From positions 1 to 64,000 of the forward strand of contig JBFWNN010000012.1 in assembly GCA_050251035.1 (NCBI GenBank): DNA of 64,000 bases. The letters run 5' to 3'. The DNA comes from Taklimakanibacter sp050251035 (GTDB lineage Bacteria; Pseudomonadota; Alphaproteobacteria; Rhizobiales; Aestuariivirgaceae). This document shows, in pieces, positions 25,325-31,501 of this stretch. The position numbers and the translations under genes are program-made. The notes beneath the pieces were generated by a model that worked only from the letters and a program-made list of their open reading frames with translations, made no database searches and had not been told where the DNA came from. How positions within the stretch are numbered: position 1 is the first letter of the stretch; each line of letters opens with the position of its first letter.

Positions 25325-26185
25325 TCATCTATCCACCAAGAACCGGTCATAGACATCCGCTGCCGTCGCGGCGCCTTCGTCCGTTTCGAGATCGCCCGCG
25401 AGGGCCTTGACGGAGCCGGGCACGAGGTCGTGCAACTCGTCCAGATACCGTATCAGCGGATCCCCGTCGTTGGAGGACACCATGGTCGGCACGGTGATCA
25501 GTGGCAAGCGCTCGCGCTTGGCATAGCGCGCCGCAGCCGAATAGGACATGTGGTAGGTCCCGAGCGCCTTGAGCACCTCGACGACGAAATCGTGCAGGAC
25601 TTTCGGCGGCGGAAGATCGATATGCCTGCGGTTGACGTCCACTCGCTCGTACCAGGGTGAGAAGAGATACTGGTCCCGACAGTAATGCCAGGCCCAGTTG
25701 AACTGGCTGCCGATCATGTCCGGTTCGACCATGGGCGCGTTGCGCGCCAGGTGCTGCTCCTTCTTCTGCTCGGACCATAACCCCATATTGTCGATGATGA
25801 GGCGCCGCACCCGTTCGGGCTGCTGGATCGAGGCCTCCGTGGCGATGCTGGCGCCCGTGTGGGTGCCGAGGAGCGAGCACGACGTTATTCCCAGAGCGTC
25901 GATCGCTTCCCATGCGGCCCGCGCGAAATCGGCGATTTCCGGAGTGCCCGGCAAGGGATCGGAATCCCCGTTCCCGCGCGTGTCGAGGGCGATCGTCCAG
26001 CGCTTCCGTCCCATCGCCTTCAACAGAGGCATGAGCATCAGCCCGGACCCCGGTGATGGATGCATCAGGATGAGCGGCACCCCTTCCTCGATCCCGCTCG
26101 AGCGGTAATGCACTTGTCCGTCCTTCACATCGATGAAGCCGCGCTTCGTGCGTGTTGCAACCATCGCTGGATTCCCGTCGCCCAT
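25325..26185 (-). CDS. Alpha/beta-fold hydrolase with His at the nucleophile position
   Basis: The 286-residue alpha/beta-hydrolase-fold protein has oxyanion region ILMHPSPGSG, the DTRGNGDSD turn and a nucleophile elbow LLGTHTGAS. In the family this elbow is GxSxG; here residue 109 is His. The C-terminus also lacks an obvious GGHxP-type catalytic histidine, so ordinary serine hydrolysis is doubtful. The ATG overlaps the methyltransferase stop (TGATG), showing translational coupling. It may be a lyase, a binding protein or a hydrolase with a different mechanism. Confidence 0.8.
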   Translation of the reverse strand: MGDGNPAMVATRTKRGFIDVKDGQVHYRSSGIEEGVPLILMHPSPGSGLMLMPLLKAMGRKRWTIALDTRGNGDSDPLPGTPEIADFARAAWEAIDALGITSCSLLGTHTGASIATEASIQQPERVRRLIIDNMGLWSEQKKEQHLARNAPMVEPDMIGSQFNWAWHYCRDQYLFSPWYERVDVNRRHIDLPPPKVLHDFVVEVLKALGTYHMSYSAAARYAKRERLPLITVPTMVSSNDGDPLIRYLDELHDLVPGSVKALAGDLETDEGAATAADVYDRFLVDR

Positions 26186-27252
26186 CAGTTCGGCTTTCTG
26201 GCGCGGATGACCGTCCAAGGCAGGCGCCATTTCTCGCCCTTGGGCTGATCGTCTTCCGCGAAGGGCTCGATCCGCACGTCGACGAAGCCCGCCTTTTCGT
26301 GCTCGGCGACGATGTCCATTTCCGCCAGCTCGCGCATGAACGGTTCCGCGTTCCGGTCGGAATGACCCAGATAGAGAGAGCGGAGAAAATTGTCTGGCGG
26401 CGGCAGGAAATCCAGATGGGCCGATAGCCCGCCCGGTTCGAGAACCCGGAATGCTTCGGCAATGAGCTCCCGTATCGCGGAGGCCGGCATCTCGTGCAGC
26501 AGCATCGTCGACGTGAAGACGTCGAAGGCGCCGTCGGCGAAGGGAACGTCAACGCCATCCGCTTGAACAAAGCGCACGCGTTCGCGCTCCGGGCGCGCCT
26601 CGGCGAGATGGGCCGAGAGGCGGACGCAGGAGCCGGACAGATCGACGCCGACGGCCGTCGTCCGCGGACCGGAAGCGGCGAAAGCGAAAGTGCTGCGTCC
26701 GTAGCCGCAGCCGATATCGATGACGTTGCGGACCGGCCGGCCGTTCAGAACCGCCTCGACATAGCGCGCATGGAGGCCGGCCTTGCCGACCACGCCGCCC
26801 GAGGCGCTGGCGCTTTCGCGATAGATGACGGCGGCGATGGGATCTTCGCGCAGACCGCCGGGATGCTGATGGAAGTCGTTCTCCTGATAATAGTGGGGAA
26901 TTCGAAGGCCCGCGTCCTCCGTCAGCCTGTTGCCGCCGACCGGGGCGGACATCTGGGCCTCCAGCTCCGGCCTCTGCGCATTCGCCGCGCCGACGATGCC
27001 GAAACGTCCCGCATATTTCATCTTCTGCAGATTGTGCTCCAGCCAGCCGAAGAACTGGTGCGCCGGAAGCTTTCGCAATTCCGCGTCGAATGCCTGGAAA
27101 TCGGCCGGGTCCTGATGCGCGAGGCTTCGTGCCTGATCCCGCAGCGTGCGATAAAGGGCCCCCGCCCACAATTTGCGGAACTCGCCGACATAAGCCTGGA
27201 ACGATTCGGTTTGGGGGTCGAAGGTCACGCGCGCAAAGTCTGTATTGGTCAT
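26185..27252 (-). CDS. Class I SAM-dependent methyltransferase with long N-terminal domain
   Basis: The 355-residue protein carries a Rossmann methyltransferase domain from about residue 160, with SAM motif VIDIGCGYGRS (177-187), VGVDLSGSCVRLS and a late LLHEMPASAIREL segment. The first 150 residues form a helical domain I do not recognise. ATG 27252 is chosen; the frame upstream is a shadow. It follows the 70-residue gene by 19 bases. The acceptor is unknown, presumably a pathway intermediate or product of the decarboxylases. Confidence 0.88.
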   Translation of the reverse strand: MTNTDFARVTFDPQTESFQAYVGEFRKLWAGALYRTLRDQARSLAHQDPADFQAFDAELRKLPAHQFFGWLEHNLQKMKYAGRFGIVGAANAQRPELEAQMSAPVGGNRLTEDAGLRIPHYYQENDFHQHPGGLREDPIAAVIYRESASASGGVVGKAGLHARYVEAVLNGRPVRNVIDIGCGYGRSTFAFAASGPRTTAVGVDLSGSCVRLSAHLAEARPERERVRFVQADGVDVPFADGAFDVFTSTMLLHEMPASAIRELIAEAFRVLEPGGLSAHLDFLPPPDNFLRSLYLGHSDRNAEPFMRELAEMDIVAEHEKAGFVDVRIEPFAEDDQPKGEKWRLPWTVIRARKPN

Positions 27253-27271
27253 GATGGCCTCCGTTGGAATT

Positions 27272-27484
27272 CTACAGCCGGGCCAAGCCGCCGAAGACGT
27301 GCTGGACGAAGGCTTCCGCGCTCGCGGCCGTATCGGGAGTCTTTGCCGGCTGTCCCGTCGCGGACGCTTCGAGACGGGTGACGCGATCGCGCAGGACGTG
27401 GACTTCCGCAGCAAGGGCGACCAGCGACTCGAACAGCTTTTCCGAGACGGCATCGGCAAAGAAGGTTTGCTGATTATCTGGCAT
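27272..27484 (-). CDS. Small uncharacterised protein (70 residues)
   Basis: This short gene starts at ATG 27484 inside the last codons of the upstream decarboxylase (11-base overlap) behind GGGAG at eight bases, and ends 19 bases before the methyltransferase. The product is acidic and helical; residues 10-45 (AVSEKLFESLVALAAEVHVL and on) look like an amphipathic or coiled-coil helix, followed by an Ala/Thr/Pro linker and a terminal helix. I recognise no family. It may be a partner or subunit of a decarboxylase or the methyltransferase. Confidence 0.7.
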   Translation of the reverse strand: MPDNQQTFFADAVSEKLFESLVALAAEVHVLRDRVTRLEASATGQPAKTPDTAASAEAFVQHVFGGLARL

Positions 27485-28907
27485 TCGCTTTACTCCCAGT
27501 GGATTTGGCAAGGCGCGACGGGATGACATGTCGGGCGAAAACGTCCTGCGCCGTTTCGGCCTGGCGGATGAGCTCGACCGAACCGTCCATACCCACCAGC
27601 ACGCCGGCCGGCCTCGGCATCCCGTTGAACTGATTGGCAAAGACCTCGGCATACATGCCGGCGTCGAGGATCGCGACGATATCGCCGCGCGCCAAGGTCG
27701 GCAACCGGCGGTCCGCGCCCAGCACCGAACGGAAACAGGTTCCGCCAACCACCTGGTAGGTCGCGTCGTAAGGCTTTTTCATCTTGCTGGCGGGCAGGAT
27801 GTGATACCAGAAGCCGCCGGTCTCTATGCGCGGCAGATTGTTGGTGCTGACATCGACATGGGCCCAGGCATAGCCGGCGTCCGTCTTCACCGCACCGACC
27901 GAAGCCAGGATGAGTTGGCCGTTACCGACGATGTAGCGCCCCGGCTCCACCCACAGCGCCGGCACGCCGCCAAGCGTCGCGATCGACCCCTTCAGCGCAT
28001 CGAGGGCCGCTTCCACCTGGCTCTCGATCGGAACCGGCGTCATGGAGGGCGCGCGCTGCTCCGGCTCTCTTTCCCGTGCCCAGCCGCCGCCGATATCGAG
28101 CACGCTCGGGGTAAAGCCCGTTTCCTTCGACAGCGACAGAACCGTCGCGCCGAAGGCGCCGGTCACGGCGGCGAAGGCGGCGGGCTCATTGGACAGGTGC
28201 CCGATGTGGCAGCTGAAGCCCAGAACCTCGATCGCCGGCGAGGCGAGCAGCCCCTTCAGGATTTCGAGCGCTCGCGGCCGGGTAAATCCCCATTTCGCGC
28301 GCCGCACCGATTCGACGCCCGGGCCGTGCTTCAGCGCCGAGCCGCCCATAAAGTGATCCAATGCCTCCGGAAGGACCTTCAGACGCAGATTGACCTTCGC
28401 ACGGCGCCCCAGCTCATGGCAGGCGCGCTCGATGAAGGCCGCTTCCTCCTCACCGTCGATGTTGATCGTCACGCCTTCGGCGACCGCAAGCCGGATCAGG
28501 TCGGGTGATTTGTCGCTGCCGTTGAGCGCGATCCGCACAGGATCGGTGCCGGTCTCGAGCGTCGCGCGCAGCTCCGCCTCGCCGAAGCAGTCGCCGCCCG
28601 CCCCGGCGTGGCTGAGGAGGGTGCGGATGGCGAGAGTGTTGTTGCTTTTGAAGGAATAGAGGATCTCGACCGGGCCGTCCCAGCGTTCGCGAAAGGCCCG
28701 GCCTATGCGCGCGTAGTTTGCCAGGATCGTGCGCTCCACCGATACGACAAGCGGTGTTCCGAACGTCCCCAGCAGATCGTCCACAGACACGCCGTCGACC
28801 GTCATCATCCCCCTGGCATCCACCGCCAGCCTGTCGCTGGCAATGGCGATGCGTTCGAGGACTTCCGCGCCATGGGCCGGTGTGTGTTCCTTCGGCGTCG
28901 CCGTCAT
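27474..28907 (-). CDS. PLP-dependent decarboxylase, Orn/Lys/DAP type (second copy)
   Basis: The 477-residue fold-type III decarboxylase has PLP Lys87 in LYSFKSNNTLAIR, FGEAEL, the phosphate loop GGGWARE and EPGRYIVG. In LysA and ornithine decarboxylases the second subunit supplies a Cys-Asp/Glu motif (CESGD or CDGxD); here the equivalent stretch reads GGTCFRSVLGAD, so the Cys stays but its acidic neighbour is displaced. The ATG overlaps the stop of its paralogue (ATGA). It likely decarboxylates an amino acid or a modified one, perhaps as a heterodimer with the other copy. Confidence 0.87.
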   Translation of the reverse strand: MTATPKEHTPAHGAEVLERIAIASDRLAVDARGMMTVDGVSVDDLLGTFGTPLVVSVERTILANYARIGRAFRERWDGPVEILYSFKSNNTLAIRTLLSHAGAGGDCFGEAELRATLETGTDPVRIALNGSDKSPDLIRLAVAEGVTINIDGEEEAAFIERACHELGRRAKVNLRLKVLPEALDHFMGGSALKHGPGVESVRRAKWGFTRPRALEILKGLLASPAIEVLGFSCHIGHLSNEPAAFAAVTGAFGATVLSLSKETGFTPSVLDIGGGWAREREPEQRAPSMTPVPIESQVEAALDALKGSIATLGGVPALWVEPGRYIVGNGQLILASVGAVKTDAGYAWAHVDVSTNNLPRIETGGFWYHILPASKMKKPYDATYQVVGGTCFRSVLGADRRLPTLARGDIVAILDAGMYAEVFANQFNGMPRPAGVLVGMDGSVELIRQAETAQDVFARHVIPSRLAKSTGSKANAR

Positions 28908-30280
28908 CCGCCGGCCTCCGTGAGGTGGCGCGGGATATGGTGCCCGCCAAAGATGTCCTCATAGGTTTCACGCCGCTTGATGACCGTAACCCCGTTCGGC
29001 GAGACGAGGACATTGGCTGGGCGCGCCATGCCGTTGAACTGATTGGAGATGACTTCGGCATACATGCCCGCATCCAGGAAAGCGACGGCATCTCCCCGCG
29101 CGAGGGCGGGCAGATGGCGTTCGGACGCCAGGATCGAGGGAATGCAGGTCGGACCGACGACATCCGCGGTCACCGAGAACTCATCGCGCATCCGGCTTGC
29201 CGGCAGGATGTGGTACCAGCTCCGGCTGGTGTCGATGCGCATCAGCTGATTGGTGCTCGCATCGACATGCACCCAGCACAAGCCGAGGTCCTTCTTCACC
29301 GTGCCGACGGCGGCCAGCAGCACGACGGCGTTGCCCACCAGATAACGGCCCGGCTCCAGCCATAGACGCGGCGAGGGCCGGTCCGCCAAGGTGGAGCGAA
29401 GCGCCTGCGCAACGGCGGCGGCATAGTCGTCGATCGTGAATGGGTTGGCATCCGGCGCCCGGGATTCGGGTTCCCGGCCGCGTGCCCAGCCGCCGCCAAG
29501 GTCGAGCACCGAAGGCCAGAAGCCCGTTGCTGCGCAAATGTCGTTTACCGCTCTGGCAACCTCGCGCGCGATGACCGCATAAGACTCGGGCTGATTGGAA
29601 AACCGACCCACATGGCAGGAGAAACCCAGGAGGGTCAGGACCTCCGTCGCCTCTATCCGCTTTACAAGTTCGACGACGGCGGGAAGGGATGAGCCCCACT
29701 TGGAGCGGCGCAGCACCGCGCTGATGCTGGCCGACGATTTGAAGAAGGTTGCGTCGAAAAGGTCGAACGCCTCGGAATCGAGCTTCAGCCGGATATTCAC
29801 CCTGACGGGATTGCCCCGCGTGGCGTGGCGGGCGAGGACGGCGATCTCGTCCTCATGGTCGATATTGACGACGGAGCCGCGCCGCGCCGCCTCGATCAGT
29901 TCGGCCTCGGACTTGTCGCTCCCATTGAGGATGATCCTCTCGCCCGGCAGGCCGGTCTCGAGACTCGCTTTGTATTCGACGGGGCCGAAACATTCACCGC
30001 CGGCGCCTTCCTGGTTGAGGATCGCACGGACCGCCAGGGCGTTGTTCGTCTTCATGGCATAGAAGACATCGACCCCGGCGGGCCAATGCTTGTCGAAGGC
30101 GGAGAGGAAGGTGCGGAAATTCCGGCGGATCGTCTGCTCGACCGTCACATAGAGCGGCGAGCCGAACTGCCTCAGAAGCGCATCGGCCGGCTGTCCGCCG
30201 ACCAGCAGGACGCCATCCGCGGTCACGGCGAGATCGTCGGTCGGGAGGACGAGACGGTCCAGAAGGGCTTCGCCGTTCAT
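28904..30280 (-). CDS. PLP-dependent decarboxylase, Orn/Lys/DAP type (first copy)
   Basis: The 458-residue paralogue of the next gene has PLP Lys77 in FYAMKTNNALAVR, FGPVEYKASLETG, GGGWARGRE and EPGRYLVG. The subunit-interface motif reads GPTCIPSILASE, again without the usual CDS/CES. The C-terminal DAGMYAEVISNQFNGMARP segment is nearly shared by both copies. It lies 57 bases after the lyase gene and is coupled to the second decarboxylase by a 4-base overlap. Confidence 0.87.
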   Translation of the reverse strand: MNGEALLDRLVLPTDDLAVTADGVLLVGGQPADALLRQFGSPLYVTVEQTIRRNFRTFLSAFDKHWPAGVDVFYAMKTNNALAVRAILNQEGAGGECFGPVEYKASLETGLPGERIILNGSDKSEAELIEAARRGSVVNIDHEDEIAVLARHATRGNPVRVNIRLKLDSEAFDLFDATFFKSSASISAVLRRSKWGSSLPAVVELVKRIEATEVLTLLGFSCHVGRFSNQPESYAVIAREVARAVNDICAATGFWPSVLDLGGGWARGREPESRAPDANPFTIDDYAAAVAQALRSTLADRPSPRLWLEPGRYLVGNAVVLLAAVGTVKKDLGLCWVHVDASTNQLMRIDTSRSWYHILPASRMRDEFSVTADVVGPTCIPSILASERHLPALARGDAVAFLDAGMYAEVISNQFNGMARPANVLVSPNGVTVIKRRETYEDIFGGHHIPRHLTEAGG

Positions 30281-30337
30281 TTCGCTGTCTCGGCAACAGC
30301 GATCGGCAGGCGGATGGCGCCGCGACGCTGGTGCGCG

Positions 30338-31258
30338 CTAGCCGCCATATTTGCTGTCATATTCATCGGTCGTCAGGAGCTTCTTCTCCAGGGCCTGGGC
30401 TTCGGCAAAGCCCATGAGCCTCCAGATATCCTCGATGCTCGCCAGCAGGTCCGTACGGTCGACGGACTTGCCGGTCTCCGCAACCTCCCGCATGACGGAC
30501 AGGGCCGTCGTCATCGCCTTGATGGAAGCGGCAGGCAGCATGCGCGGCAGGCTGATGCGCTTCACCCCGAGCGATTTGAGCTCGGGGATGGAAAACAATG
30601 GCGTGGTCGGGCGCGAACGGATGCCGAAGCCCATATTTATGGTGACGGGCACGCCGGCGGCGGCCTCCACGATGCGCGCGATCTGGTCGCGCGACTTCAC
30701 CGCGTCGGGAAAGATCATGTCCGCCCCTGCTTCCACATAGGCTCTGACACGCCGGACGGTACCTTCGATCCCCTCGAGGGCAAGAGCGTCGGTGCGCGCG
30801 ATGATGACGAAATCATCGTCGGCGCGCGCCAAGCACGCGGCTTCGATCTTCTTGACCATTTCATCGACGGAGACCACGTCCTTGCCCGGCATATGGCCGC
30901 AACGCTTGGGGCTCACCTGGTCCTCCAGGTTGACGCCCGCGACCCCCGCTTCCTCGAACAGGCGCACCGAATAATGGACGTTGACCGGATTGCCATATCC
31001 GTTGTCCGCATCCGCCGTCAGCGGGATCGAAATGGCCCGCGCCAGATTGCGGCAGTGGGCGACATTCTCGCTGAGCCCCATGAACCCCATGTCCTCGACG
31101 CCGAGGAGCGCATTCGCGATCGCCGCCCCGCTCGTGCAGGCCGAGGCATAGCCGGCGGCCTCGACGAGGCGCGCGCTGTACCCATCGTAGACACCGGGAG
31201 AAACAATGAAATCGGACGTCCGCAACAGACTTCGGAGCTCTGCGGTGGGCTTGGCCAT
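30338..31258 (-). CDS. Isocitrate lyase / PEP mutase family lyase, methylisocitrate-lyase-like
   Basis: The 306-residue TIM-barrel enzyme has Mg-binding DADNGYG (Asp83, Asp85) and the loop EDQVSPKRCGHMPGK with catalytic Cys120. The KRCGH form marks carbon-carbon lyases (methylisocitrate, dimethylmalate), not phosphonate mutases, which carry EDKxxxxxNS. It would split a 2-substituted malate-type acid into an oxo acid and a carboxylate. ATG 31258 follows GGGAG by five bases; a TTG at 31270 is unlikely. It is first in the leftward operon and divergent from an aconitase homologue, a natural pathway partner. Confidence 0.87.
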   Translation of the reverse strand: MAKPTAELRSLLRTSDFIVSPGVYDGYSARLVEAAGYASACTSGAAIANALLGVEDMGFMGLSENVAHCRNLARAISIPLTADADNGYGNPVNVHYSVRLFEEAGVAGVNLEDQVSPKRCGHMPGKDVVSVDEMVKKIEAACLARADDDFVIIARTDALALEGIEGTVRRVRAYVEAGADMIFPDAVKSRDQIARIVEAAAGVPVTINMGFGIRSRPTTPLFSIPELKSLGVKRISLPRMLPAASIKAMTTALSVMREVAETGKSVDRTDLLASIEDIWRLMGFAEAQALEKKLLTTDEYDSKYGG

Positions 31259-31327
31259 ACTTACTCCCAAAAATCTCAGGGCAATCTGCGGCTACATGGG
31301 GCGACGTGGTGTGGCCGGACCTCGCAA

Positions 31328-31356
31328 CTCATAAGGAAAAATATCTAAACTGTCAA
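31328..31356 (-). promoter_or_regulatory. Predicted promoter of the leftward lyase-decarboxylase operon
   Basis: On the minus strand TTGACA (31351-31356) and TATGAG (31328-31333) are 17 bases apart, 70-98 bases upstream of the lyase ATG. The -35 box lies in GTGTTGACAG, the same 10 bases that form the -35 region of the divergent promoter at 31474. TGTCAACA is close to the GT-N2-AC core bound by FadR-type GntR regulators. Confidence 0.55.
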
Positions 31357-31473
31357 CACTTAATGGCGGTCGGGGCTTGCATGTGCATGGTGGGCCTACA
31401 CAGAAAATGCCATAAATAAGCATCTAATCTCATTCTCCCCAACTGCCTTTTATCCGCGCGCCATAGCAAAGTG

Positions 31474-31501
31474 TTGACAGAAATTCGAGGATGCCTATAG
31501 T
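31474..31501 (+). promoter_or_regulatory. Predicted promoter of the rightward aconitase-importer operon
   Basis: TTGACA (31474-31479) and TATAGT (31496-31501) have 16-base spacing, within GTGTTGACAG. The -10 box overlaps the most upstream candidate ATG (31491) of the aconitase gene, so if this promoter is used the true start must lie downstream, for example TTG 31524. Confidence 0.5.

Noticed and set aside
30338..31258. PEP mutase, hence a phosphonate or phosphinate biosynthesis cluster (supported at first by the neighbouring aconitase homologue)
   Set aside because: The active-site loop is EDQxxPKRCGH, the C-C lyase form, not EDKxxxxxNS of PEP mutases, and no phosphonopyruvate decarboxylase or other phosphonate gene is present.
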